Shown: positions 24,916-33,877, counted from the stretch's first letter. The stretch: DNA of 64,000 nucleotides from an uncultured Clostridia bacterium (GCA_944384905.1 CALWVE010000008.1:1-64000); one strand, 5' to 3'. The notes: generated by a model not told the origin, from the sequence alone. Made by a program: numbers and translations.

Positions 24916-26433
24916 TTAAGAAAGCAATTCTTTGAAAATCCGCGGGAAATAATCTATCAAGTCTGTGGGCTGCATGGCGTACTGTGTTTTCTCTTCGGCG
25001 CAGAGATCGCCTGCCCAGCCATGGACAAAAACCGCCAGCCGTGCGGCCTGAACCGGCGCTACACCCTGCGCCAAAAACGACGCCAACATACCGGCCAGCA
25101 AATCGCCGCTGCCACCCTTGCCCATGCCGGCGTTCCCTGCGGGATTCACGGCCAGCATACCATTCGGTTCCGCAATCACGGTTGCGGCTCCTTTTAAAAC
25201 CGTAATCGTACGGCTCTTCTCGGCAAAAAGCGCGGCTGTTTCCAGACGGGCATCTTGTACGGCGGAAACGCTCAGTCCTGTAAGACGCGCCATTTCACCC
25301 GGATGAGGTGTGATTACCAGCGGGCAGCTTCGATTTTCCAGCAAGGAAAGATTTTCGGCCGCAATATTGAGGCCGTCGGCATCCAGCACCACCGGACAGG
25401 AAGCACAGCGCAGAACGATGCGCACCGCATCTTTCGCACGGCGTCCCAATCCGCAGCCAACCAGGCAGGCATCCATCTGCCCCACGGTTAACCTCAGACG
25501 CGCGCGGCTTTCTTCTGTAAGCGAGCCGTCTGCTTCTTCATCGAGCAGCAGAAAAACGGCCTGCGGCAAAGACGGCGCTAAAATCGGGTACAGTTCGCGG
25601 GGAACAGCCACATACACCAAACCAACGCCGCAGCGCAACGCACCTTCCACCGCCATACGGGCGGCTCCGGCCATACCCATGCTTCCGCAAACGCACAACA
25701 GCTTGCCGAACGTGCCTTTGTTGCCTTCGGGGTTCCGTTTCGGCAGGATCGAACGCATCATGGCCTCATCAAGCAGCAGGCAGCTTTTAGCCTGTGCGCG
25801 GAGCAATTCCGGCGCAATACCCGCCGGGCGAACATGAACCTCCCCGCAAAAACGCTTGGCAGGATAGGAAATATGTGCCGGCTTAAGGACGGAAAACGCC
25901 GCCGTATGCATAGCGCGCACGCAAACACCTTCTACACGGCCGGTATCGCATTCGGCGCCGCTGGGCAAATCGGCCGAAAATACGGGTACGCTGCGTGCGT
26001 TGACCGCTTCGATCAGCAGGGCCACATCTCCCTGCGGCTCGCCACGGAAACCAAAGCCAAAAATCGCATCCACAATGATTTCAGCCTGCGCCAGAGCGGG
26101 AAAAATCTGTTCCGGGCGGCGCAGAATCGGGATTTCCGGCGGCAGCTTGGCGATAGCTTGTGCCGCCAGATCGGTTTTCACTTCCCGCTGTGCCAAAGCT
26201 ACCGTCACCTTTGCCCCGCATCGATGAAGCAGTCCGGCGCAGACGAAACCATCCCCGCCGTTGTTGCCTTTTCCGCAAAGGATCAACACCTGCTTACCGG
26301 CAGGCGCACCATAGCGCAAAACAAGCTGCGCCAGCGCCGTTCCCGCCAGCTGCATCAGTCGGCTCATCGTTGTTCCCTGTGCCACGGCCGCCTGTTCGGC
26401 GCGTTTCATTTCTTCGCTTGTTAAAACCAGCAT
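24916..26433 (-). CDS. nnr: Bifunctional NAD(P)HX epimerase/dehydratase
   Basis: Repairs hydrated NADH and NADPH. 505 residues: the N-terminal epimerase (1-215) has GKGNNGGDGFVCAGLL and the substrate loop DAIFGFGFRGEPQ; the C-terminal ADP-dependent dehydratase (about 235-505) has the sugar-kinase-like motifs VITPHPGEMARL and NPAGNAGMGKGGSGDLLAG. The start at 26433 follows GGGAGGG; 52 codons of open frame upstream lie over the acpS gene and terminator and are excluded. Nnr next to acpS is a common Firmicute arrangement. Confidence 0.94.
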   Translation of the reverse strand: MLVLTSEEMKRAEQAAVAQGTTMSRLMQLAGTALAQLVLRYGAPAGKQVLILCGKGNNGGDGFVCAGLLHRCGAKVTVALAQREVKTDLAAQAIAKLPPEIPILRRPEQIFPALAQAEIIVDAIFGFGFRGEPQGDVALLIEAVNARSVPVFSADLPSGAECDTGRVEGVCVRAMHTAAFSVLKPAHISYPAKRFCGEVHVRPAGIAPELLRAQAKSCLLLDEAMMRSILPKRNPEGNKGTFGKLLCVCGSMGMAGAARMAVEGALRCGVGLVYVAVPRELYPILAPSLPQAVFLLLDEEADGSLTEESRARLRLTVGQMDACLVGCGLGRRAKDAVRIVLRCASCPVVLDADGLNIAAENLSLLENRSCPLVITPHPGEMARLTGLSVSAVQDARLETAALFAEKSRTITVLKGAATVIAEPNGMLAVNPAGNAGMGKGGSGDLLAGMLASFLAQGVAPVQAARLAVFVHGWAGDLCAEEKTQYAMQPTDLIDYFPRIFKELLS

Positions 26434-26445
26434 GCCCTTCCCTCC

Positions 26446-26486
26446 CAAAACAAAAACGCCGCACCGCACAGCGCGGGTACGGCGTC
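26446..26486 (-). terminator. Terminator between acpS and nnr
   Basis: A GC-rich stem (ACGCCG...CGGCGT outer arms, 26456-26485) followed on the minus strand by TTTTTGTTTTGGGAGG. The T-run touches the nnr ribosome binding site. Confidence 0.65.
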
Positions 26487-26500
26487 TCAAACAGATTGCC

Positions 26501-26884
26501 TTATAACGAAACCACACGCGGCGGTTCCTTTTTTTCGCCCACCAGCACAACCGTGGCACACGTTTTGCTATGCGCCGCGCTGACGGCAAACTGAACGCCT
26601 TCGGCCAGTTTTTCCGCTCGGCCCGAAAGGCTTAAATACGGCTGCCCGGCCGCGTTATGCAGCAGCTGCACTTCGCCAAGCGCAAAGCCGGAAAGCCCCA
26701 CGCCCATCGCTTTGCCAAACGCTTCTTTGGCGCAAAAACACACGGCCGCGCTCTGCGCCGGAAATCCACGTGCTTCGAGTTCGGCAAGCTCCTGCACGCC
26801 GAAAACCCGGCGGCGGAAATGTTCCTTTTCAATCGCCCGGGCAATCCGGTCGATTTCGACCAAATCAGTTCCGACCAAAAGCAT
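26501..26884 (-). CDS. acpS: Holo-[acyl-carrier-protein] synthase
   Basis: Transfers 4'-phosphopantetheine to AcpP. 127 residues, with the metal-binding signature GTDLVEIDRI at the N-terminus and the second motif FCAKEAFGKAMG near 50-61. The start follows AAGGTG and overlaps the end of the preceding gene by 20 bases, so the two are cotranscribed. The acpP substrate gene lies at 60.0-60.3 kb. Confidence 0.95.
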   Translation of the reverse strand: MLLVGTDLVEIDRIARAIEKEHFRRRVFGVQELAELEARGFPAQSAAVCFCAKEAFGKAMGVGLSGFALGEVQLLHNAAGQPYLSLSGRAEKLAEGVQFAVSAAHSKTCATVVLVGEKKEPPRVVSL

Positions 26885-27404
26885 CCAGACGCACCTTGAC
26901 CGGCAAGAACGGCTTCATAGCTGTGAGCACTTTTTCGTTGGGCGAAAACAGCAGCACGTTGCGGTTGGCACCATCACGGCTAAAGAGGATATACCAGCCG
27001 TTCGTTCCGTTTTTAAACTCGCCCGCGCGGTACACATTGGCAATTCCGTTGCCTGTGCTGACCGTATTGGCGCCGACTTCTTTCATTTCCAGAATATTTT
27101 TGGCATCAAACGATACCACACGCTTGCGCTTACGTTTGGCAATGATTTTATCAACCGTGATGTCGCCGTTGGTAAAGCTGTATTCAAATTCCAGATTAAA
27201 CATCATCCAAATTCGATACAAGCCGTAAATAACGCCGATGATAACAAAATAAGGAATCATCGGGATATTGAGCATAATGGCCGCATAAAAGCTGAGCCAT
27301 ACCACCACAATGGCCAGAACCACGGCTCCAATCTGGAGGGCCCAGTCGCTTGCTGTACGCCGGCGCTTAATAAGATATTCTACAAAAACATCGTTTCCAA
27401 ACAT
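26865..27404 (-). CDS. Two-helix membrane protein of unknown function (possibly DUF6106)
   Basis: 179 residues. Two adjacent membrane helices (about 25-65) follow a short N-terminus beginning MFGNDVFVEYLIKRRRT; the C-terminal half is a PH-like beta domain (FTNGDITVDKIIAKRKRKRVVSFD). The N-terminal signature reminds me of DUF6106, but I cannot confirm it. I chose 27404 because the extra 20 codons upstream fall in promoter-like DNA. It overlaps acpS by 20 bases. Confidence 0.65.
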   Translation of the reverse strand: MFGNDVFVEYLIKRRRTASDWALQIGAVVLAIVVVWLSFYAAIMLNIPMIPYFVIIGVIYGLYRIWMMFNLEFEYSFTNGDITVDKIIAKRKRKRVVSFDAKNILEMKEVGANTVSTGNGIANVYRAGEFKNGTNGWYILFSRDGANRNVLLFSPNEKVLTAMKPFLPVKVRLDAFGRN

Positions 27405-27522
27405 TGAATACACCGTACCTTTTTGTCGCTTTTTCCCAAAAGGGATTTGAAAGCAGTATAACATATCTTACGGAATGATACAAGGATGAATGCAAAAATT
27501 CGTGTGTTTTTTGGCAAAAGCC

Positions 27523-27550
27523 TTGCAAATGCAAAAAAGTGTGGTATACT
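27523..27550 (+). promoter_or_regulatory. Promoter of pheST
   Basis: TTGCAA (27523-27528), 16-base spacer, TATACT (27545-27550). Transcription would start near 27557, just before the T-box leader. Confidence 0.65.
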
Positions 27551-27556
27551 AGGGAA

Positions 27557-27806
27557 AGAATAAACGCTGTGAAAAAGAAAAGTAACCGGCCATTCGGCAG
27601 GCAGAGAGGGCGCGTCACCGGCTGTAAGCGGGCCCCTGTGCGAGGACGGCGAAGTTCCCTTTGGAGCGGCGGTGCCGAAATTTGAGTAAGTGCCGACGAT
27701 TGGCCCCGTTAACGGCCGCAAAAGGATAGCGCCAAGGGCGTCTATCGAAATTGGGTGGTACCACGAAGACAGGCTTCGTCCCATGGGGGGCGGGGCGTTT
27801 TTTTAT
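27557..27806 (+). promoter_or_regulatory. T-box riboswitch, phenylalanine-specific
   Basis: A tRNA-sensing leader upstream of pheST. The antiterminator core GGGTGGTACCACG (27753-27764 region) is unmistakable; the TGGT that pairs with the tRNA end predicts a discriminator A, as in tRNA-Phe. A Stem I segment with GAAG-TTC-CCTTTGGAGC places the specifier TTC (Phe) at 27655-27657, and the usual GAGTAAG segment follows near 27684. Seven T at 27799-27805 end the terminator. Uncharged tRNA-Phe should permit transcription. Confidence 0.92.
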
Positions 27807-27850
27807 GCCCGTTTCCCCGCTTGATGATCGATTTGGAAAGGAATTCTGCC

Positions 27851-28876
27851 ATGAACGAAAAAATCGAACAGCTGAAAGCCCGTTTCAACGAACAGCTGGC
27901 GGCCGCCGAAGATTCCGGCGCCGTGGAAAAACTGCGTGTCGCCTTTCTGGGCAAAAAAGGCGAAATCACCGACCTGCTCAAAGGCCTGAAAGATGTATCC
28001 GGCCCCGAGAAAAAAGAAATGGGCCAGGAAATCAACCGCCTGAAGTCTTACGCCGATGAAGCTCTGACTCAAAAAGCAGCCGAAATCAAGGAAAAAGAGC
28101 TGGCTGCCCGTGTGGAAGCCGCCGAAAGCTACGATATCACCCTGCCTTCCGCTGTGGAAGAAGGTTCTTATCACCCCATCACGCTGGTTCAGCGCGAAGT
28201 GGAGCAGATCTTTGCCAGCATGGGCTTTACGATTGAAGACTACAGCGAAATCGTAGACGACTATCACTGCTTCGAAGCACTGAACATTCCGAAGCACCAT
28301 CCCGCCCGCGATATGCAGGATACGTATTATCTCGACAACGGCCAGCTGCTGAAAACGCATACCTCCGCCGCACAGAACGCGATTATGCGCAAATACGGCG
28401 CTCCGCTGCGCGCCATCTTCCCCGGCCGCTGCTTCCGTAATGAATCGACCGACGCCTGCCACGAAAACACGTTCTTCCAGATGGAAGGCATCATGATCGA
28501 TAAAAACATCTCGATTTCGAACCTGATTTACTTTATGAAAACCATGCTTTCCGAAGTATTCAAACAGGATGTGAAGGTTCGCCTGCGTCCGGGCTTCTTC
28601 CCCTTTGTGGAACCCGGCTTCGAACTGGACATCAGCTGCCTGATCTGCGGCGGCGAAGGCTGCCCCACCTGCAAAAACTCCGGCTGGCTGGAGCTGTGCC
28701 CCTGCGGCATGATCCACCCGAACGTACTGCGTGACGGCGGAATCGACAGCAACGAATATACCGGCTTTGCCTTCGGCCTGGGTCTTACCCGTCTGGCCAT
28801 GATGAAATACGGGATCAAGGATATCCGCGACCTGAACAGCGGCAGCCTGAAGACCCTGGCTCAGTTCAAATACTGA
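27851..28876 (+). CDS. pheS: Phenylalanyl-tRNA synthetase alpha subunit
   Basis: Catalytic subunit of the tetrameric PheRS, 341 residues. An N-terminal coiled-coil tRNA-binding region (1-85) is followed by the class II core: motif 2 GRCFRNESTDACHENTFFQMEG (in part), the Cys-rich insert CLICGGEGCPTC, and motif 3 GFAFGLGLTRLAMMKYG. The start at 27851 follows AAAGGA; an ATG further upstream (27755) lies within the T-box and is excluded. pheT follows at 24 bases. Confidence 0.97.
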   Translation: MNEKIEQLKARFNEQLAAAEDSGAVEKLRVAFLGKKGEITDLLKGLKDVSGPEKKEMGQEINRLKSYADEALTQKAAEIKEKELAARVEAAESYDITLPSAVEEGSYHPITLVQREVEQIFASMGFTIEDYSEIVDDYHCFEALNIPKHHPARDMQDTYYLDNGQLLKTHTSAAQNAIMRKYGAPLRAIFPGRCFRNESTDACHENTFFQMEGIMIDKNISISNLIYFMKTMLSEVFKQDVKVRLRPGFFPFVEPGFELDISCLICGGEGCPTCKNSGWLELCPCGMIHPNVLRDGGIDSNEYTGFAFGLGLTRLAMMKYGIKDIRDLNSGSLKTLAQFKY

Positions 28877-28900
28877 GCGTAAGAAGGAGGATAACGAACC

Positions 28901-31264
28901 ATGTATATTTCCATGAACTGGATCAGCGATTTTGTCGATCTCTCCGGCCTGGACCTGGAAGCGCTGATTCATCGTTTCACCCTTTCCACCGCCGAAGTGG
29001 AAGACATTTATAAAAAGGGCGAAAACACCCGCGACGTCGTGGTGGCCCGCATCGAATCGATTGAAAACCATCCCACCTCTAAAAAACTCCATCTGCTCAA
29101 GGTAAACGACGGCGAAAAGCTTTGGGACTGCGTATGCGGCGCACCGAACGTGCGCACAGGCATGGTCGTTCCGTTTGCCCGCGAAGGCGGCTGCGTCAAC
29201 GGCTTTGAGATTAATTGCGCCACGATCGCCGGCGTAGAATCCCACGGTATGTGCTGTTCCGAAGCGGAATTGGGTATCAGCGCCGACAACTCCGGTCTGA
29301 TGGAAATCACCGACGGCACGCCGCTCGGCACGCAGATGACGGATGCTTACGATATGAAAGATATCGTGTTCGAAGTGGATAACAAATCCCTGACGAACCG
29401 TCCCGACCTGTGGGGACACTATGGCATTGCGCGCGAATTTTCCGCGCTGACCGGACGTCCGCTCAAGCCGCTCGAAACACTCGATTGCAGCGTGTATAAA
29501 GAACTCGAGCCGGTTGCGATTGACGTGATTGACCGCGAGCATACCTACCGCTACAGCGGCCTGAAAGTTGAAAATATCAAAGAAAAGGTCAGCCCGGTGA
29601 ACATGCGCATCCGTCTGTTCTACTGCGGCAGCCGTGCCATCAACCTCCTGGCCGACCTGACCAACTATATCATGCTGGAAATGGGCCAGCCGATGCACGC
29701 CTTTGACAAGCGCCGTGTAGATCACGTGGAAGTCCGCCGCTTCGACAAGCCGTTCAAGTTCACCACGCTGGACGGTCAGGAACGTGACATCGACGAAAAC
29801 ACGCTGATGATCACCAGCTCCGGCGAACCGGTCGCCATTGCCGGTATCATGGGCGGTCTGGCTACGGAAATCGAAGACGACACCGATTCCCTGCTGCTGG
29901 AATCCGCCAACTTCGACGGCGTGTGCATCCGCAAATCGGAAACGCGCCTGGGTCTGCGCACCGACGCCAGCATTCGCTATGAAAAGATTATCGATCCTGA
30001 AATGACCGTTACTGCCATCGAACGCTTTATGAAGCTGCTCATGGCGATCGACCCGAACGTTCAGGTCGTATCTTCTCTTACGGACGTCTATGTGAAAAAA
30101 TACGAGACGATCACGCTGCATTTCGACAAGCACTTTGTCGACCGCTACACCGGAATCGCCATTACCAATGAACGCATCCTCGACACGCTGCGTGCGCTCG
30201 GCTTCACGGCCGACTGCGAAGGCGACAACTTCACCGTAACGGTACCGAGCTGGCGCGCCACGAAAGACGTAACCATTCCGGCTGACATCATCGAAGAAAT
30301 CACCCGTATCTACGGCTACGATAACTTCGAGATCAAAACCACGCTCAGCGCCCTACACCCCGTGCGCGACAGCGCAGGCCGCACCGACGACAACGGCGCC
30401 AAGGATCTGCTCGTCAAGAAATTCAAGCTGCACGAAGTGCATTCTTATATCTGGAACGACGCCAAAAAGTACCGCGAAATCGGCATTGAACCCGAAGCGA
30501 ATGTGCGCCTGCTCAACTCGATCAACCCGGATAACGATACGCTGCGCAACTGCATCTGCCCCACGCTGCTCGCCTTTGTGGACGACAACAAACAGTATGC
30601 GCCCCACTTCGGTATCTTTGAAATCGCCCGCGTTGTGGAAGGTCTCAAAGAAAACGGCGAATGCAACGAACGCAAAAAGCTGGGTATTGCCCTGTTCAGC
30701 CGTACGCAGAGCGAAAAAGAACTGTTCTTCGCGCTGCGCGACATGCTCATCACGCTCGGCATGACCCTGAAGCACACCGCCCCCGCTTTTGAGCATACAA
30801 CCGCCGCGCACAACTGGCAGCATCCGAAAAACACGGTTGCCGTCAGCATGAACGGCAAGACGCTCGGCTTCCTGTGCGCACTGCATCCCACCGTTGTGGA
30901 TCTGATCGACAAAAAGGCCGCCATCGTCTGCGCCCAGATCGATATGGATATGCTGGCTGAAATCGGCGTGGCCGATCTGCCGTACCGCGAACCGTCCAAG
31001 TTCCCGGGCATCGACATCGACCTGACGCTGGCCGTAGAAGCGGATACCCGCTACGGCGATCTGGCAGAATGCTGGGCAGAAGGAATTGAAAACCTGCAGG
31101 ATGCCGGTCTGGTTGCCGTCTACGAAAATGACGGCGCCCGCAGCATCACGGTTCGTCTGACGTTTGCTTCGAATGAAAAGACGCTTTCCAAAAACGAAGT
31201 ACAGACGCAGGTTGATGAAATCCTTTCCCGTATGCAGACAAAAGGCATTTCGCTTAAAATGTAA
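28901..31264 (+). CDS. pheT: Phenylalanyl-tRNA synthetase beta subunit
   Basis: 787-residue beta subunit, of usual length. It contains the EMAP-II/OB-like tRNA-binding domain (about 40-150), B3/B4 editing domain (about 210-360, with GQPMHAFD), B5 domain (about 400-475, SWRATKDVTIPADIIEEITRIYG in part) and the C-terminal FDX-ACB domain (from about 695, EPSKFPGIDIDLTL). AAGGAGG precedes the ATG. It ends in a strong terminator, so pheST is a two-gene operon under T-box control. Confidence 0.97.
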   Translation: MYISMNWISDFVDLSGLDLEALIHRFTLSTAEVEDIYKKGENTRDVVVARIESIENHPTSKKLHLLKVNDGEKLWDCVCGAPNVRTGMVVPFAREGGCVNGFEINCATIAGVESHGMCCSEAELGISADNSGLMEITDGTPLGTQMTDAYDMKDIVFEVDNKSLTNRPDLWGHYGIAREFSALTGRPLKPLETLDCSVYKELEPVAIDVIDREHTYRYSGLKVENIKEKVSPVNMRIRLFYCGSRAINLLADLTNYIMLEMGQPMHAFDKRRVDHVEVRRFDKPFKFTTLDGQERDIDENTLMITSSGEPVAIAGIMGGLATEIEDDTDSLLLESANFDGVCIRKSETRLGLRTDASIRYEKIIDPEMTVTAIERFMKLLMAIDPNVQVVSSLTDVYVKKYETITLHFDKHFVDRYTGIAITNERILDTLRALGFTADCEGDNFTVTVPSWRATKDVTIPADIIEEITRIYGYDNFEIKTTLSALHPVRDSAGRTDDNGAKDLLVKKFKLHEVHSYIWNDAKKYREIGIEPEANVRLLNSINPDNDTLRNCICPTLLAFVDDNKQYAPHFGIFEIARVVEGLKENGECNERKKLGIALFSRTQSEKELFFALRDMLITLGMTLKHTAPAFEHTTAAHNWQHPKNTVAVSMNGKTLGFLCALHPTVVDLIDKKAAIVCAQIDMDMLAEIGVADLPYREPSKFPGIDIDLTLAVEADTRYGDLAECWAEGIENLQDAGLVAVYENDGARSITVRLTFASNEKTLSKNEVQTQVDEILSRMQTKGISLKM

Positions 31265-31280
31265 AACGAGCTGAAATCTG

Positions 31281-31318
31281 TCTCCGGCGGCTATAAAACC
31301 GCCGGAGATTTTTCTTTT
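31281..31318 (+). terminator. Terminator after pheT
   Basis: Perfect 10-bp stem (31281-31290 with 31299-31308) followed by a T-rich tract TTTTTCTTTT. Confidence 0.9.
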
Positions 31319-31429
31319 CGTACAAAAAAATAAAATCCTTCTTGATTTTTTGTGAGATTTCTTGTATTATAAATATTACAGCCCATCATGAAGGCTTTGT
31401 CCCATGAATTGTACAGGAGGTGCGTTTCT

Positions 31430-31681
31430 ATGCTGGACAAAACGATTACGTTTTCGCTTGAACGGGAAAGAGAAGAAAATATTCGCAGCATTCTGACCAT
31501 TGTGTATGACACAATGAAGGAAAAAGGCTACAATCCCATCAATCAGATTGTCGGATACATTTTGTCGGAAGACCCGACTTATATTTCCACCCAGAACAAC
31601 GCACGCAAGCTGATCAGCCGCTTGGATCGTGACGAGTTGCTGCGCGTACTTCTTAAATCTTATCTGGAAGACCAGAAATGA
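31430..31681 (+). CDS. ireB: IreB-family regulatory protein (UPF0297)
   Basis: 83-residue protein with the family pattern KTITFSLEREREENIRSILTIVYDTMKEKGYNPINQIVGYILSEDPTYIS (read in parts). In Enterococcus IreB is a substrate of the PASTA kinase IreK and regulates cell-wall stress and cephalosporin resistance. The start at 31430 follows AGGAGGTG; an earlier in-frame ATG has no ribosome binding site. In many Firmicutes it stands before yqgF and yrzB; those genes are not next to it here. Confidence 0.93.
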   Translation: MLDKTITFSLEREREENIRSILTIVYDTMKEKGYNPINQIVGYILSEDPTYISTQNNARKLISRLDRDELLRVLLKSYLEDQK

Positions 31682-31687
31682 CGTTTG

Positions 31688-31715
31688 GGCGGTGCCGAAA
31701 GCACCGCCTTTTTTT
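31688..31715 (+). terminator. Terminator after ireB
   Basis: Perfect 8-bp stem GGCGGTGC/GCACCGCC with CGAAA loop (31688-31708), followed by seven T. Confidence 0.9.
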
Positions 31716-31767
31716 GCCCTCAGCTTTACAAAATTGCTTCTATTTAAAAATGCATGTAAAATCGAGG

Positions 31768-31796
31768 TTTACGTTTGCCTGTGTTTATGGTATACT
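31768..31796 (+). promoter_or_regulatory. Promoter of the small conserved gene at 31922
   Basis: TTTACG (31768-31773), 17-base spacer and TATACT (31791-31796). Confidence 0.5.
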
Positions 31797-31921
31797 AAAA
31801 TAAATGATTGGATGATCGGTTTCGGCCGGTTCTGTTTTTTGTTTTGGTTTTAGGATTGCGTGAAAGGTTTTGTGCCGTTTTCGCGTGCTGTACAGAATGA
31901 AGAAAGGTAGTGACAGACAAT

Positions 31922-32206
31922 ATGAGTACTGCAACATTTCCCACTTATAAAGGCCGTCCGTTGGTGCGCTGCGGAGACACCTTGTACTACGGCAACATGA
32001 CAGACAAATATGTCATTAAAATGGATATCAAGAGCAAGAAAAAGGTAAAGGATCTGGATGTAGCCGACAAAGTAAGCGTTCAGCTGATGCTGACGGATTC
32101 CAGTATCCGTAACCGCAAGCAGATCGTAAAGCAGAGCGAAAAAAGCGGACTGTATCTGGCGCTGGATATTGCGGACGCCTGGCTGACCCGTGCGCTCTCG
32201 GAGTAA
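31922..32206 (+). CDS. Small conserved clostridial protein of unknown function
   Basis: 94 residues, beta-rich and charged, containing YKGRPLVRCGDTLYYGNM and KKVKDLDVADKVSVQL, ending in an amphipathic helix. From memory similar proteins of about 90 residues are widespread in Clostridia without known function. The start is uncertain: GTG at 31910 or ATG at 31922, with AAAGG ahead of both. It has its own promoter and a strong terminator. Confidence 0.7.
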   Translation: MSTATFPTYKGRPLVRCGDTLYYGNMTDKYVIKMDIKSKKKVKDLDVADKVSVQLMLTDSSIRNRKQIVKQSEKSGLYLALDIADAWLTRALSE

Positions 32207-32230
32207 TGTAAATCCGGATACAAGCAAATA

Positions 32231-32262
32231 AATGGCAGACACTCGTGTGTCTGCCATTTTGT
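32231..32262 (+). terminator. Terminator after the 31922 gene
   Basis: Perfect 12-bp stem (32231-32242 with 32247-32258), four-base loop TCGT, followed by TTGT. Confidence 0.75.
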
Positions 32263-32270
32263 ATTGTAAG

Positions 32271-32330
32271 AAACAAAAAACCATGTTCAATCACCAAATG
32301 AGCGGGATTGATTTTGCTTTGGAGACATGG
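32271..32330 (-). terminator. Structured 3' end of the XRE gene
   Basis: On the minus strand, just after the stop, ACCATGT pairs with ACATGGT about 50 bases later, with smaller stems inside, and a run of six T follows (32281-32276). A branched terminator is likely. Confidence 0.5.
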
Positions 32331-32334
32331 TATA

Positions 32335-33009
32335 CTATCCCATGCGCAGCCAATCATTGAGCTGGCGTTCTGCGTTTTCCGAAAGATCGAACACGGCATC
32401 GGCTAACTGCGGAAATTCTTCGGCAAGGCTTTCCGGAGAAAGGACGTAGCCCTTATCTTCAAAAAGAGCATCTCCCCTGCCGTTTGCCAAAGCGGCCGTG
32501 CGTCTGAACCGCTGCAGCAGCAGGGTTTCTACAGCGGCCGCCGTACTATCGGACTGTGCATCGGACAAACGCGAAACTTTGGGACCGCTGCGTCCATTTA
32601 ATGTATATAAAGTCCGCAAAACACGATACAAAGTTAAATCCAATACATCCGTTGTGAGTATGGCCAACTGCGGGTTTTGGATTCGGCGAAGAACCGAGAA
32701 AATAACCGCAAGCGTACCGCTTGTCCGCGCTTCCTCGCCCGAAAAAAGCTGAGGGCTTTGGTTCTCTGTCTGCTGATTTTGTTCGTTTTCATTTTCCGTT
32801 CGATGCGTTGTGCGTCCCAGCAAATAGTCTGTTGAAACATGATAATATTCGGCCAAACGTACAACAAATTCCAGGCTGCATTCGCGGATACCGTTTTCAT
32901 AATGAGAAAGCAGCGCCTGAGAAACGCCCAACTCGGCCGCAGCCGCTTTTTGGCTGATACCTTTTTCACGCCGCAAAAGCGAAATGGTCCGCGCAAAACT
33001 TCTGTTCAT
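32335..33009 (-). CDS. XRE-family transcriptional regulator
   Basis: 224-residue regulator with an N-terminal HTH_3 domain (residues 4-62: LLRREKGISQKAAAAELGVSQ then SHYENGIRECSLEFVVRLAEYYHVS), a polar Gln/Glu/Asn linker, and a C-terminal alpha-helical domain of unknown type. The start at 33009 follows GGGGAG. A perfect palindrome (33028-33040) overlaps its predicted -10 box, consistent with autorepression. It is divergent from the phosphatase gene. Confidence 0.9.
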   Translation of the reverse strand: MNRSFARTISLLRREKGISQKAAAAELGVSQALLSHYENGIRECSLEFVVRLAEYYHVSTDYLLGRTTHRTENENEQNQQTENQSPQLFSGEEARTSGTLAVIFSVLRRIQNPQLAILTTDVLDLTLYRVLRTLYTLNGRSGPKVSRLSDAQSDSTAAAVETLLLQRFRRTAALANGRGDALFEDKGYVLSPESLAEEFPQLADAVFDLSENAERQLNDWLRMG

Positions 33010-33027
33010 AGGCTCCCCTTTATGTAA

Positions 33028-33057
33028 ATACAAATTGTATATTTTCGTTTTATTCTC
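33028..33057 (-). promoter_or_regulatory. Promoter and palindromic operator of the XRE gene
   Basis: On the minus strand TTGCGA and TACAAT (33039-33034) are 16 bases apart. The palindrome ATACAA-A-TTGTAT (33028-33040) covers the -10 box. A related imperfect sequence (ATACAATATGTAAT) lies near 33076-33089, suggesting a second site. Confidence 0.45.
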
Positions 33058-33154
33058 GCAATCACGCCATCTAGTATACAATATGTAATTTAAAAAGTCA
33101 AAGAAAAGCGCAAAATTATTTTGATTTTGTCGAGAAGCAGGAAGGATAATCCGT

Positions 33155-33877
33155 ATGAAATCATATCTTGTTCATTTGATTCGCCATGGCGTATCGGAAG
33201 GAAACCTGGCTGGCCGCTATATTGGCCGGACGGATTCCCCTTTGGCCATTGAAGGCATGAAGCAACTGGCACAGCTGAAATCGCAATACCTGTACCCGCA
33301 GGCCGACCGCTATTTTTGCAGTCCCTGCACGCGCTGCATGGATTCTCTGCGGATTCTGTACCCGGAAGCGGAATTTGAAACGGCAGACGGTTTTGCGGAA
33401 TGCAGTTTCGGCGACTGGGAAAATCGTCCGTTTGAAGAGCTGAAAAAAGACGCAGCCTTTATGGAATGGATGAAAAACGGAAGCCAGACAGCTCCTCCGA
33501 ACGGAGAAAGTACTTCCGAATTTATGCAGCGCATCTGCACGGCATTCCAGCAATTTGTCAACGATCGTCTGCGCGCCGGCGAAACCGAGACTGTCCTTGT
33601 TACGCATGGCGGCGTCATCATGACGATTCTTTCGGCTTTCGGACTGCCCCGCGCCCGTTTTTACGATTGGATGTGCGACAGCGGCTGCGGCTATACGCTG
33701 CGCATAACGCCCTCGTTATGGATGCGTCAACCGGTAGCTGAAGTTATCAACACGCTCCCTGTCACCTATGACGAAGGTATCGGCATCGTAAGCAACCCGC
33801 TGATTGACGCTGCCCGTAACGCGGCCGATGCGGCGTTCGGCGATCTTCCCGATCCACGCGGAGAAGAAGACATCTAA
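33155..33877 (+). CDS. Histidine phosphatase superfamily protein
   Basis: 240-residue phosphoglycerate-mutase-like phosphatase. The phosphohistidine motif is LIRHGVSEGN (RHG at 10-12), with the second catalytic histidine in THGGVI near 150 and the acid in FAECSFGDWE. It belongs to the cytoplasmic branch with GpmB and CobC; substrate unknown. A hydrophobic-poor 55-residue C-terminal tail extends beyond the usual domain. Confidence 0.87.
   Translation: MKSYLVHLIRHGVSEGNLAGRYIGRTDSPLAIEGMKQLAQLKSQYLYPQADRYFCSPCTRCMDSLRILYPEAEFETADGFAECSFGDWENRPFEELKKDAAFMEWMKNGSQTAPPNGESTSEFMQRICTAFQQFVNDRLRAGETETVLVTHGGVIMTILSAFGLPRARFYDWMCDSGCGYTLRITPSLWMRQPVAEVINTLPVTYDEGIGIVSNPLIDAARNAADAAFGDLPDPRGEEDI

Larger units (their letters stand above)
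27405..27850. other. Divergent regulatory region with pheST T-box
   Basis: This stretch carries the promoter and T-box leader of pheST on the plus strand, and the undefined promoter of the minus-strand membrane protein gene. No additional gene is seen. Confidence 0.6.
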
